This document shows positions 46,011 to 54,409 of a DNA stretch of 62,362 nucleotides, one piece after another (the first letter of the stretch is position 1; each line of letters starts with the position of its first letter). Source of the DNA: Thermodesulfobacteriota bacterium (GTDB lineage: Bacteria; Desulfobacterota; WTBG01; CAIYCZ01; CAIRTM01). The notes beneath the pieces were generated by a model. The model saw only the letters and a list, made by a program, of their open reading frames with translations, was not told the DNA's origin and did no database searches. Made by a program: the position numbers and the translations under genes. The stretch spans positions 1-62,362 of the forward strand of contig JANQGV010000312.1 of assembly GCA_028282925.1 (NCBI GenBank), in the 5' to 3' direction.

Positions 46011-46112
46011 GTTCCGAGCTCCTTTACGGAGCCGATAAGGCTGAACCCGGTTCAGCCCGCCGTGTTTGCGAAGGAAGCCTAATGGGTAGGTGTACGCCCA
46101 TTAGGCTTTTTT
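46011..46112 (+). promoter_or_regulatory. Structured leader with terminator hairpin, candidate Moco/tungsten-cofactor riboswitch
   Basis: Three hairpins are seen before the AOR gene: GCTCC/GGAGC (46018-46032), GGCTGAAC/GTTCAGCC (46039-46057) and an 11-bp AGCCTAATGGG/CCCATTAGGCT stem (46076-46107) followed by a T run. The last is a terminator 85 bases before the start codon, so the leader can attenuate. Short blocks GCGAAGGAAG and AGGTGTAC recall the molybdenum-cofactor riboswitch of E. coli moaA, and placement before a tungstopterin enzyme fits. The riboswitch class is a suggestion; the attenuator is directly visible. Confidence 0.6.
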
Positions 46113-46197
46113 GTTTGTACAGACTTTTTTCAAGGCAGTACGGTAGTTACGAAGAATTTGGTTGTAATAAATTTGTCATAAATGGAGGTGCAGAGGT

Positions 46198-48021
46198 ATG
46201 AATTCGTGGCCAGGCAAACTAATACGGGTTAACCTAACCGAAGGTTCCTGCAAGGTTGAAGAGATTGATCCCAAGCTCGCGCGCGATTATATCGGCGGCA
46301 GGGGCCTTGGTACCAAAATGTTCTGCGATGAAGTAGATCCCAATGTTGACCCGCTCAGCCCGGAAAACAAGCTTATTTTCCTGGCTGGCCCACTCACCGG
46401 AACCGGCGCTCCGGCAAGCGCCCGCTATATGGTAATTACAAAATCGCCCCTGACCGGCACGATTGCCTCTTCAAATTCAGGCGGCTATTTCCCGGCCGAG
46501 CTCAGGTTTGCCGGCTATAACGGCATTATTTTTGAAGGCAAGTCCAAAGAGCCGGTGGCCCTGTGGATTAATGACGACAGCATTGAGCTTAAACCCGCAA
46601 AAGACCTCTGGGGAAAACCTACCCATATAACCGAAGAGCTTATCCGGGAAAAGATTGATGACCCGTGGCTGGCGGAAGAGACCCGCATTGCCTGTATCGG
46701 CCCGGCCGGGGAGAAGCTGTCGCGGATCGCCTGTATCGTGAATGATAAGCACCGTGCTGCCGGACGCTCGGGTGTCGGCGCGGTTATGGGTGCGAAAAAG
46801 CTGAAAGCGGTTGTGGTTAAGGGATCCAAGGGTATCCAGACCGCCGATTTTGATGGATTCAAAAAAGCGGTGCGGGGTTGCATGGACAAGCTGAAAAACG
46901 GCCCGGTTACCTCCGAGGGGCTTCCCACCTACGGAACCTCGATCCTGGTAAACATCATCAATGAGTGCGGCATCCTGCCGACCAACAATTTTCAGCAGGG
47001 CATGTTCGACAAAGCTTCGGAAATCAGCGGTGAAAGCATCGCCGAGAATATACTAACCCGAAATAAAGGCTGTTTTGCCTGTTCCATTGCCTGTGCCCGT
47101 ATGACCAAAATCGACGACCCCAAGTTTGCCGGTCAGGGCGAGGGACCTGAGTATGAAACCGTTGAACTCATGGGTGCCGACTGCGGTATCGACGATCTGG
47201 CTCCCATTACCAAGGCCAACTACCTGTGTAACGAATTGGGTATGGACACGATTTCGGCAGCCTGTACCGTTGCAACTGCAATGGAGCTGTACGAAAAAGG
47301 CTATATCCCTAAAGAAGAAGCGGGCATGGACCTGAGTTTCGGAAACGGTGAGGCCCTGGTGCAACTGATTGAGGAAATGGGCTGGCGCAAAGGCCTGGGC
47401 AAAATCGCTACAGATGGGTCCTATCATCTTGCCGAGCATTACGGACATCCGGAGTTGTTCATGGGTGTGAAAAAACAGGAAATTCCGGCCTATGACCCCC
47501 GCGGGGTCCAGGGCATGGGTCTTACCTATGCTACTTCCAACCGGGGTGCCTGCCATGTGCGCGGGTATACCATTGCCAATGAAGTTCTGGGAGTGCATGA
47601 AAAGCTCGACCCGCTGGTAACCGAAGGCAAGGCCGCAACCGTTAAAGTGTTCCAGGACCTTACGGCCCTGGTCGATTCCTCGGGCCTGTGCCTGTTTGTG
47701 ACCCTGACTCCGGGCTGGGGCTTTGAAGAGATGAAGGCCCTGATCAAGGGTGCAACCGGTTTTGACTATACGGTAAAGGAAGTGAAAGACTGCTCCGAGC
47801 GTATCTGGAACCTGGAGCGGGTGTTCAATATGAAAGCCGGGCTTACCAAAGAGGACGACACCCTGCCCAAGCGGTTGCTTGAGGAGCCCCTGACCCAGGG
47901 TGGTCCCAAAGGCCAGGTGTGCCGTCTGGAAGAAATGCTGCCCGAATATTATGAACTGCGTGGCTGGGACGAAAACGGTGTTCCCTCGGACAAAAAGCTC
48001 AAGAAGCTGGGGATAGCATAA
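46198..48021 (+). CDS. Tungsten-dependent aldehyde:ferredoxin oxidoreductase family (AOR/BamB-like)
   Basis: A 607-residue catalytic subunit of the AOR family, which holds a tungsten bis-pyranopterin and one 4Fe-4S cluster. Cluster ligands are Cys 292, 295 and 299 (CFACSIAC) and Cys 498; the pterin motif DSSGLC is at 493-498. The N-terminal GGRGLGTKM and ARYMVITKSPLTGTIASSNSGGYFP match the pterin-binding core. Known relatives interconvert aldehydes and acids, or, as BamB, reduce benzoyl-CoA. A GGAGG site lies upstream of the ATG. As the first gene of an operon with Hdr and Flx subunits, it probably works as the substrate end of a large electron-transfer complex. Confidence 0.92.
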   Translation: MNSWPGKLIRVNLTEGSCKVEEIDPKLARDYIGGRGLGTKMFCDEVDPNVDPLSPENKLIFLAGPLTGTGAPASARYMVITKSPLTGTIASSNSGGYFPAELRFAGYNGIIFEGKSKEPVALWINDDSIELKPAKDLWGKPTHITEELIREKIDDPWLAEETRIACIGPAGEKLSRIACIVNDKHRAAGRSGVGAVMGAKKLKAVVVKGSKGIQTADFDGFKKAVRGCMDKLKNGPVTSEGLPTYGTSILVNIINECGILPTNNFQQGMFDKASEISGESIAENILTRNKGCFACSIACARMTKIDDPKFAGQGEGPEYETVELMGADCGIDDLAPITKANYLCNELGMDTISAACTVATAMELYEKGYIPKEEAGMDLSFGNGEALVQLIEEMGWRKGLGKIATDGSYHLAEHYGHPELFMGVKKQEIPAYDPRGVQGMGLTYATSNRGACHVRGYTIANEVLGVHEKLDPLVTEGKAATVKVFQDLTALVDSSGLCLFVTLTPGWGFEEMKALIKGATGFDYTVKEVKDCSERIWNLERVFNMKAGLTKEDDTLPKRLLEEPLTQGGPKGQVCRLEEMLPEYYELRGWDENGVPSDKKLKKLGIA

Positions 48022-48039
48022 GGCCTACAGGAAGCAGAT

Positions 48040-48294
48040 ATGGAAATTGAATTAAAACTTTTCATGAGATTCAAGGACTATCTGCCGGAAGGCGGCCAGA
48101 AAGGCAAGGCTAAAATGACCCTGCCCAGCGGCACAACCTTCGAAAAGCTGCTCCATACCATCGGTATGCCGGTGCCTGAAGACAAGATTATCGTTATAAA
48201 CGGCATTTCCCATAAGCAGGGCGCCGCGGCAAATGGTATTGAATTGAAAGACGGCGATACGGTAGCAATTTTTCCCCCGATTGCCGGAGGATGA
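48040..48294 (+). CDS. MoaD/ThiS-like sulfur-carrier protein
   Basis: An 84-residue ubiquitin-fold protein ending in the diagnostic Gly-Gly (PPIAGG), whose C-terminus is converted to thiocarboxylate in molybdopterin synthesis. A VKLFMRFKDY-like first strand (ELKLFMRFKDYL) and a DGDTVAIFPP end are typical of MoaD. It lies 18 bp after the AOR gene. MoaD-like proteins beside AOR genes are common and probably serve tungstopterin synthesis for that enzyme. Confidence 0.88.
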   Translation: MEIELKLFMRFKDYLPEGGQKGKAKMTLPSGTTFEKLLHTIGMPVPEDKIIVINGISHKQGAAANGIELKDGDTVAIFPPIAGG

Positions 48295-48340
48295 TACATA
48301 AAATATTAGTATTACAGCAAAACCCAGAAAAGGGGACGAT

Positions 48341-48760
48341 ATGAAGAAGATTTTGGTAGATTATACAAAATGTACCGGATGCAGGCAGTGTGAAACGGCC
48401 TGTTCGGCAGCTCATTATGACGGTGAGGTAAATCCCCTGAAATCCAGAATCAGGATTTTTATCGACGAACCAACCGTGACCTTTCACCCCGTTATCTCCG
48501 GACCCTTTACCAATGCCGAATGTACATCCAAGAATGTGATCAATATCGGCGGTCAGGAGTTTGACGAGTGTACGGTCTGCCGGGCCTCATGTCCGGGACG
48601 GCCCTGGTTTTTCGAGCCCGACACCAATATCGCCCTGAAGTGCGATTTCTGCGGTGATCCGCCTGATCCGCAGTGTGTGGCAATTTGTGCGCACGGCGCC
48701 CTGCAACTGGTTGACGACCTGGGCGTTCACCGTGCGGCAAAAAAGAAAAAAGCAGGCTAG
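48341..48760 (+). CDS. AOR-associated polyferredoxin (BamC-like)
   Basis: A 139-residue iron-sulfur protein with about three or four 4Fe-4S sites. Seen: CTGCRQCETACSAAH at the N-terminus, a central C-x2-C-x3-C in CTVCRASCPG, and CDFCGDPPDPQCVAICAHGAL. The fold resembles ferredoxin subunits of molybdopterin/tungstopterin oxidoreductases and BamC. It likely carries electrons between the AOR subunit and the Hdr-type subunits encoded next. Start ATG 48341 with an AGGGGA site upstream. Confidence 0.87.
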   Translation: MKKILVDYTKCTGCRQCETACSAAHYDGEVNPLKSRIRIFIDEPTVTFHPVISGPFTNAECTSKNVINIGGQEFDECTVCRASCPGRPWFFEPDTNIALKCDFCGDPPDPQCVAICAHGALQLVDDLGVHRAAKKKKAG

Positions 48761-48821
48761 TCCTTGCCGGATATGATAACGGCACGAGACGTAATTTAAC
48801 TACATAAACAAGAGGTTATCG

Positions 48822-49991
48822 GTGGAAGAAGCATACGAACGTTGTGTATACCTTGAGAGGCTGGGCCTGTTCGGCTGTATCCAGTGCGGTAAATGTACGG
48901 CCGGATGCCCGCTTAATTATGTTACCACTCAGGATGAGCCGTTTAATATCCGCAAGCTCGTCTATGATGTGATTAATGCCCAGGGTGAAGAGCTCGCCAG
49001 CGAAAAGCATTACCTGTGGCAGTGCACAACCTGTTCAACCTGTTCGCTGCGCTGCCCCAAGGAGGTGGAGCCCAAGGATGTGGTGATGAACCTGCGCAGC
49101 ATCCTGGTTGAGGACGGCACCCTGCCTCCGGCAATCAGGGATGTGCTCAAAAGCATTTCCATTAATTACAATCCCTGGAGCCTGGGCAAGGAAAAACGGG
49201 CCGAATGGTTTCAGGACCTTGAGTTGAAAGACGCCGGCGAGGCCGAACTGCTGCTGTATGTGGGCTGTACTCCCGCCTTCGACAACCGGCTGCAAAAGGT
49301 TGCCCGGGCCATGGTTGCCTGCCTGCAGAAGGCCAAAATCGATTTCGGTATATTCGGAGTGGAGGAGATCTGCTGCGGAAACGAGATCAAGCGCATGGGC
49401 GATATCTGGAGCTTCGACGCCCTGCGCGAAGCCAACACCGAGATGTTCAACGGCTACGACAATATTAAAGAAGTCGTATCCATTTCTCCCCACTGCTTTA
49501 ACACCTTCAGCAATGAATACCCGGGACTGAATCCCAAGATAACCCATTATACGGAATTTTTCTCAAAGCTGATCGATGAAGGCCGCATGCCCAAGGGCAA
49601 AAGCTTCTCAAAAAAGGTCGTATACCACGACCCCTGTTTTCTGGGTAAGCAGAACGCGATCTATGAAGAGCCGCGCAACATTTTGAGCAACATCCGCGGT
49701 CTGAAGCTGATGGAGTTCGACCGCAACCGCGAGAGCAGCCTGTGCTGCGAAGGCGGCGGCGGACGCATGTGGATTGAGATTGAAGACGCTCCGGACCGGC
49801 TGGCCAATATCCGTGTACGGGACGCTGTGGAAATGGGAGCCGAGGTGATTGCAGTAGCGTGTCCGTTCTGCCTGCTGACCCTTGAGGACGCGGTCAAGGC
49901 CAATGACCTTGAAGAAAAACTTCAGGTTATGGATATTACGGAGATTCTTGCCCAAACATTAATCGAGAAGAAAGCAGCTAAGGAATCATGA
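48822..49991 (+). CDS. HdrCB-like heterodisulfide reductase fusion (BamD/HdrD-like)
   Basis: A 389-residue protein combining HdrC and HdrB features. Two 4Fe-4S motifs lie at the N-terminus (Cys 19/22/25/29, and CTTCSTCSLRCP near residue 67). Two complete CCG domains follow (VGCTPAFDN...CCGNEIKRMG...SPHC and HDPCFLGKQ...CCEGGGGRMW...CPFC), the ligands for noncubane 4Fe-4S clusters. GTG start with AGAGG upstream. It overlaps hdrA as ATGA. In the complex it would receive electrons from HdrA and deliver them to, or take them from, the ferredoxin and AOR subunits rather than reduce CoM-S-S-CoB. Confidence 0.88.
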   Translation: MEEAYERCVYLERLGLFGCIQCGKCTAGCPLNYVTTQDEPFNIRKLVYDVINAQGEELASEKHYLWQCTTCSTCSLRCPKEVEPKDVVMNLRSILVEDGTLPPAIRDVLKSISINYNPWSLGKEKRAEWFQDLELKDAGEAELLLYVGCTPAFDNRLQKVARAMVACLQKAKIDFGIFGVEEICCGNEIKRMGDIWSFDALREANTEMFNGYDNIKEVVSISPHCFNTFSNEYPGLNPKITHYTEFFSKLIDEGRMPKGKSFSKKVVYHDPCFLGKQNAIYEEPRNILSNIRGLKLMEFDRNRESSLCCEGGGGRMWIEIEDAPDRLANIRVRDAVEMGAEVIAVACPFCLLTLEDAVKANDLEEKLQVMDITEILAQTLIEKKAAKES

Positions 49992-51961
49992 GTGCAAAAA
50001 AAATAGGTGTCTATGTTTGCCATTGCGGTGTCAACATCGCCCAGACCGTGGGTATCGACGAACTGCTGGCCTTTGCCGAGACCCTTCCCGGCGTCAAGAT
50101 TGCCAAGAACTACATGTATATGTGCTCTGAGCCGGGGCAGGAACTGATCCGAAAAGACATTAAAGAAAAGGGCCTGAACCGTATTGTGGTTGCGGCCTGC
50201 TCGCCGCGCATGCATGAGCTTACGTTCCGTAACGCTCTTGAAAGCGCGGGCCTGAACCCCTACTGCCTTGAAATAGCCAATATCCGTGAGCATTGCTCCT
50301 GGGTCCACAAGGATGCCGAGCAGGCCACGGTTAAAGCCAAGGCCCTGCTGGCAGCCGCCGTTGCAAAGGCCGCCCTGCTGGAGCCGCTGAAAGAAAATTT
50401 TGTCGACGTGACCCCCACTGCAATGGTTGTGGGCGGCGGTATCGCCGGTATTCAGACTGCTCTTGATATTGCCGACAACGGGTTTAAGGTGTATCTGGTG
50501 GAGAAAGACCCCTCAATCGGCGGTCATATGATGCAGCTCGACAAAACTTTTCCCACCCTCGACTGCTCGGCCTGTATCCTGACCCCGAAAATGGCCGACA
50601 TCAAGAACCACCCCAATATCGAGCTCATGGCCTATAGCGAAGTTACAGACGTGCAGGGGTTTGTGGGTAATTTCAAGGTGACGGTGAACCGCAAGCCGCG
50701 CTACATCGACGAGAATATCTGTAATGCCTGCGGAAGCTGTGCCAGCTACTGTGCCATTGCCATCAAAGACAAGTTCAACGAAGGCCTGTCAAAGCTGCAG
50801 GCCCTGCATATACCCTTTCCCCAGGCGATCCCGGCCGCATTTATTGTAGACAAGAACCACTGCCGCTATTTTACGGAAAACACCTGCCGTCAGTGCGAGC
50901 AGGTATGTAAAGAACTGAACGCCATCAACCTCGACCAGCAGGAAGAACAGGTAACCCTTGACGTGGGCACCATCGTGGTGGCCACCGGCTTTGATACTTT
51001 TGATCCGAAAGAAAAGCCGGAACTGGGCTACACCCGCTACGATAATGTGATTACCGGCATGGAGTTCGAGCGCATTGTATCGGCCTCGGGGCCCAACCAG
51101 GGCGATATCCTCATTAACGGCAAGAAGCCCAAAGAGGTGGTGTTTATCCAGTGTGTCGGCTCCCGCGACAAGAGCGTGGGGAACGAGTATTGCTCGCGGG
51201 TGTGCTGCATGTATACCGCCAAGCATGCCCACTTGGTTAAAGAAAAAATGCCCGACGCCAAAATAACGATTTTTTATATCGACGTCCGGGCTTTCGGCAA
51301 GGGTTATGAAGAATTCTACGACCGCGTTAAGGGCGAAGGCGTTTACTACCGGCGCGGTAATGTGTCTGAAGTATACCGCAAGGGCGACAAACTGATATGC
51401 CGGGCTGAGGATACCCTGGAAGGCAAACCCATGGAAGTGCCGGCCGACCTGGTGGTGCTGGCGGTGGGTATGAAACCCAACCAGGGATCAAAGAATCTGG
51501 GCAAGCTGCTGAAACTGTCCAACTCCGCCGACGGCTTTTTCCTGGAAGCCCATCCCAAGCTGCGGCCGGTCAATTCAGGCAGCGACGGCGTATTTCTGGC
51601 AGGCTGCTGCCAGGGGCCCAAGGATATCCCCGATACGGTTGCCCAGGCCAGCGGCTCAGCGGCCCAGGCGTTGATGCCGCTCACCCAGGGTAAGGTTAAG
51701 ACCGAAACCATGGTTTCCAAGGTCCGGGCCGAGGCCTGCCGCGGCTGCGGCTATTGCGTTGAGGCCTGCCCCTATGATGCCATAGCCCTGGAAGAGCAGG
51801 TTGTGAACCGCAAGCCTAAAACGGTAGCGGCGGTTAATGAAGTATTATGTAAAAGCTGCGGCGCCTGTGTTGCCGTATGCTATTCCGGAGCAATTCAGCA
51901 GAGCGGCTTTACCGATGAGCAGCTGCTTGCTGTTATAAATTCAATCGGCGAGAGTTATTAA
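49988..51961 (+). CDS. hdrA: HdrA-like flavoprotein, putative bifurcating subunit
   Basis: A 657-residue HdrA. Seen: the N-terminal CHCGVNI (Cys 11/13), the FAD motif VVGGGIAGIQTALD (about 148-160), FPTLDCSACILTPKM with Cys 193/196 where some homologues have selenocysteine, an internal 4Fe-4S motif CNACGSCASYC, and two C-terminal 4Fe-4S motifs (CRGCGYCVEACP, CKSCGACVAVC). In methanogens and in Flx-Hdr complexes the HdrA flavin splits electron pairs between a high- and a low-potential acceptor, typically ferredoxin. The overlap with the HdrCB gene and the following MvhD-like gene strongly support one complex. Confidence 0.92.
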   Translation: MSAKKIGVYVCHCGVNIAQTVGIDELLAFAETLPGVKIAKNYMYMCSEPGQELIRKDIKEKGLNRIVVAACSPRMHELTFRNALESAGLNPYCLEIANIREHCSWVHKDAEQATVKAKALLAAAVAKAALLEPLKENFVDVTPTAMVVGGGIAGIQTALDIADNGFKVYLVEKDPSIGGHMMQLDKTFPTLDCSACILTPKMADIKNHPNIELMAYSEVTDVQGFVGNFKVTVNRKPRYIDENICNACGSCASYCAIAIKDKFNEGLSKLQALHIPFPQAIPAAFIVDKNHCRYFTENTCRQCEQVCKELNAINLDQQEEQVTLDVGTIVVATGFDTFDPKEKPELGYTRYDNVITGMEFERIVSASGPNQGDILINGKKPKEVVFIQCVGSRDKSVGNEYCSRVCCMYTAKHAHLVKEKMPDAKITIFYIDVRAFGKGYEEFYDRVKGEGVYYRRGNVSEVYRKGDKLICRAEDTLEGKPMEVPADLVVLAVGMKPNQGSKNLGKLLKLSNSADGFFLEAHPKLRPVNSGSDGVFLAGCCQGPKDIPDTVAQASGSAAQALMPLTQGKVKTETMVSKVRAEACRGCGYCVEACPYDAIALEEQVVNRKPKTVAAVNEVLCKSCGACVAVCYSGAIQQSGFTDEQLLAVINSIGESY

Positions 51962-51983
51962 CAAGGTTATACGAGGAACAAGC

Positions 51984-52418
51984 ATGGAATTTGAACCCAA
52001 GATTGTTTCATTTGTGTGCAACTGGTGTACGTATGCAGGGGCCGACCTTGCAGGCACCAGCAGGTTTACCTATCCGGCAAATGTCCGGTTGGTGCGCGTT
52101 ATGTGTTCCAGCCGCATCAACCCAGCCTTTATCGTTAATGCCCTGCTGCAGGGTGCCGACGGCGTGCTGGTATCAGGGTGTCATCCGGGAGAATGCCACT
52201 ATGTGAGCGGTAATTATATGGCCCGGCGGCGGCTGGTGCTGTTGCGGCGTTTTCTGGAACACCTGGGCATTCATCCGGACCGGTTCAGGATGAGCTGGGT
52301 TTCCGCTTCGGAAGGTGCCAAATGGGCGGAAGTGGTTAAGGAAGTAACCAATGATATTAAGGCTTTAGGCCCAAATGAAATAAAGAGAGAACAGGTATGC
52401 ATGCAACAGAGTCTCTAA
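51984..52418 (+). CDS. MvhD/FlxD-like 2Fe-2S electron-transfer subunit (BamF-like)
   Basis: A 144-residue MvhD-family protein, the adapter that passes electrons from a hydrogenase or Flx module to HdrA. Conserved Cys residues are in FVCNWCTYAGADLAG (Cys 12/15), VMCSSR (about 41) and GCHPGECHY (about 66 and 71). No selenocysteine is seen, unlike reports for some BamF. It starts 23 bp after hdrA and its end overlaps the next gene by 22 bp. Confidence 0.88.
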   Translation: MEFEPKIVSFVCNWCTYAGADLAGTSRFTYPANVRLVRVMCSSRINPAFIVNALLQGADGVLVSGCHPGECHYVSGNYMARRRLVLLRRFLEHLGIHPDRFRMSWVSASEGAKWAEVVKEVTNDIKALGPNEIKREQVCMQQSL

Positions 52419-53374
52419 GAAAAATTGCCAAAGATGTATTGTCGCGGGATGATGTGGCCTGCCTTGTCGGTTATGAAAAAGGCAGCTATGGATTTCGGGT
52501 AGCCCCGTGTGTGCTCACCTCACCGGATGAGGTCGACCGGCTGATATTCTCGCCGCTGTGCGTACACAATCTTGTAAACTATCTCACCCTTGAAAACATC
52601 GGCCCGCTGGGTAAGAAGGACATATCGGACGGCAAGATCGCCGTAGTGGTCAAGGGCTGCGACAGCCGTGCCGTTGCCATGGTGGCGGCCGAGAACGGCA
52701 TCGACCGCGACAAGCTGGTGGTGATCGGCGTTCATTCACCCGGCGTGGTTGATATAGCGAAGCTTGAAAAACGGTTTCCCGATGTAGTTGATCCGGCAGA
52801 AGTCAGCCTGCAGAACGGCAAGGTGCTTGTATCAGTAAACGGCAAGGCCGACGAAGTTCCCGCAGACGAGCTTTTAAGCGACAAGTGCAAAAGCTGCAAG
52901 GATTCAACCCCGGTTATTTACGACGAAATAGCGGGCGAAAAACGCGTCGGCGAGGAAGACACCTTTGCGGATGTAGCCGAAGAGGAAGGCAAGTCTCTGG
53001 AGGAAAAAGGGGCCAAATGGCAGCAGGAGCTTTCAAAGTGTATCCGCTGCTATGCCTGCCGCAATGTATGCCCGCTGTGTTACTGCAGCGACTGTGTGCT
53101 TGACCGGTTGCGCCCCCAGTTTATCCGCCGTTCGGTCGAGTTCAGCGAAAATCTGCACTTTCATATAACCAGAGCCTTTCATCTTGCCGGCCGCTGCATC
53201 GGCTGCGGCGAGTGCGCGCGGGTGTGTCCTCAGTCAATACCCCTGATGGACCTGAACCGTAAATTGGCAAAAGATGTTAAGGACCTTTTCGACTATGAGG
53301 CCGGGACCGACCCGGAAGCCAAACCGTTGTTTGCAACCTTTAAGCCCGAAGATCCTGACGAAGGAATCTTATAA
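52397..53374 (+). CDS. Flx-like iron-sulfur subunit (FlxC/FdhB-like)
   Basis: A 325-residue protein with an N-terminal region resembling F420-hydrogenase/formate-dehydrogenase beta subunits (VVVKGCDSRAVAMVA), a short Cys motif CKSCKDS, and two 4Fe-4S sites in CIRCYACRNVCPLCYCSDC and CIGCGECARVCP. It overlaps the MvhD-like gene and is followed after nine bases by the next subunit gene. It probably links the NAD(P)H-oxidising flavoprotein to MvhD/HdrA. Assignment as FlxC rather than FlxB is by order and length only. Confidence 0.8.
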   Translation: MHATESLRKIAKDVLSRDDVACLVGYEKGSYGFRVAPCVLTSPDEVDRLIFSPLCVHNLVNYLTLENIGPLGKKDISDGKIAVVVKGCDSRAVAMVAAENGIDRDKLVVIGVHSPGVVDIAKLEKRFPDVVDPAEVSLQNGKVLVSVNGKADEVPADELLSDKCKSCKDSTPVIYDEIAGEKRVGEEDTFADVAEEEGKSLEEKGAKWQQELSKCIRCYACRNVCPLCYCSDCVLDRLRPQFIRRSVEFSENLHFHITRAFHLAGRCIGCGECARVCPQSIPLMDLNRKLAKDVKDLFDYEAGTDPEAKPLFATFKPEDPDEGIL

Positions 53375-53383
53375 GAAAGAGCT

Positions 53384-54409
53384 ATGGATACATTGATTTT
53401 AGAAAAGGCACAATTAAAAAAGTTTTTAAAGTCTTTGAAGGATGCCCAGCTTATCGCACCCGTGGTAGACAACGGAAGCACCGTATTTCAGGTGGTTGAC
53501 GACATGGACAAGGCTGAGCTTGATCTTGACGACTATACGGCCACCATTAAAAAGGCGGTCTTTCCCCAGACGGAAACCATGTTTACGTTTGAACAGGGAG
53601 AAGGTAGCCTCAGCATAAGAGAGCCGGGCGCAATCAGCCGCAGGGTGATTTTCGGTATCAGGCCCTGTGATGCCAAGAGCTACGTTGTTCTTGATCCCCT
53701 GTTTCAAAAAGACTTTGACGACCCCTACTACAGTGCCAGGCGGGAGGCTAATGTCCTGATCGGGCATGCCTGTGCCGAGCCAACCAACCGGTGCTTTTGC
53801 CCGTCTGTGGGCGGCAGCCCAACCGGCACCGAAGGGTTGGACCTGCTTTTTACCGATATCGGAGACAGCTATTTTGTTGAGGTTTTTTCCGACAAAGGCA
53901 AAGAGATCGCACAGTCGGCCAAAAGTGTTTTGAAAAAAGCCGGCGCCGATCAGTCTGCCCAGAAAGAGAAGGCTGCTGAAGAAGCCCAGGGTAAAATACG
54001 GCGCTCGGTAGACCTGAAAATGATGCATGAAGCTCTGCCTAAAAGCTTTTCAGACGATTTCTGGCAAACAATGGGTAATAAGTGTATCGGGTGCGGCATC
54101 TGCACCTACAACTGCCCGACCTGCCACTGCTTCGATATTCAGGACGAGGGCGTGCCGCGTAGCGGCAGGCGCGTACGGGTATGGGATGCCTGTATGTACC
54201 CTGAATTTACGGTGCATGCCTCGGGTGAGAACCCGCGCAAAAACCGCGGCGACCGCATCCGTAACCGGATGCTGCACAAGTTCAGCTACTATCCGCAGAA
54301 CCTCGGCCATATCGGCTGCGTGGGATGCGGCAGGTGTATAGAGATGTGTCCTGTTAATGAAGATTTAATCGAAATTCTCACAAGGGTAAGGGAAGTTATC
54401 AATGAGTAA
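53384..54409 (+). CDS. Flx-like iron-sulfur subunit (FlxB; hydrogenase/sulfite-reductase A-like)
   Basis: A 341-residue subunit of the HydB/AsrA-like type. The N-terminal region has GIRPCDAKSYVVLDPLF and VLIGHACAEPTNRCFC. Two 4Fe-4S motifs follow (CIGCGICTYNCPTCHC and CVGCGRCIEMCPVN). It overlaps the flavoprotein gene by 8 bp. Such subunits sit between an NAD(P)H-binding flavoprotein and downstream clusters in sulfhydrogenase, anaerobic sulfite reductase and FlxABCD. Confidence 0.83.
   Translation: MDTLILEKAQLKKFLKSLKDAQLIAPVVDNGSTVFQVVDDMDKAELDLDDYTATIKKAVFPQTETMFTFEQGEGSLSIREPGAISRRVIFGIRPCDAKSYVVLDPLFQKDFDDPYYSARREANVLIGHACAEPTNRCFCPSVGGSPTGTEGLDLLFTDIGDSYFVEVFSDKGKEIAQSAKSVLKKAGADQSAQKEKAAEEAQGKIRRSVDLKMMHEALPKSFSDDFWQTMGNKCIGCGICTYNCPTCHCFDIQDEGVPRSGRRVRVWDACMYPEFTVHASGENPRKNRGDRIRNRMLHKFSYYPQNLGHIGCVGCGRCIEMCPVNEDLIEILTRVREVINE

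Larger units (their letters stand above)
45124..46197. other. 1.07-kb non-coding interval with repeats and an RNA leader
   Basis: No credible protein gene. It contains a fold-back repeat at 45161-45287, two copies of a roughly 190-bp element at 45314-45500 and 45597-45787, an A+T-rich stretch to about 46000 and a structured leader at 46011-46112. It separates the minus-strand mop cluster from the plus-strand AOR operon and must hold both promoters. Confidence 0.85.

Noticed and set aside
50557-50600. Selenocysteine in HdrA or MvhD, as reported in related complexes
   Set aside because: The relevant positions read Cys and no in-frame TGA with continuing homology was found.
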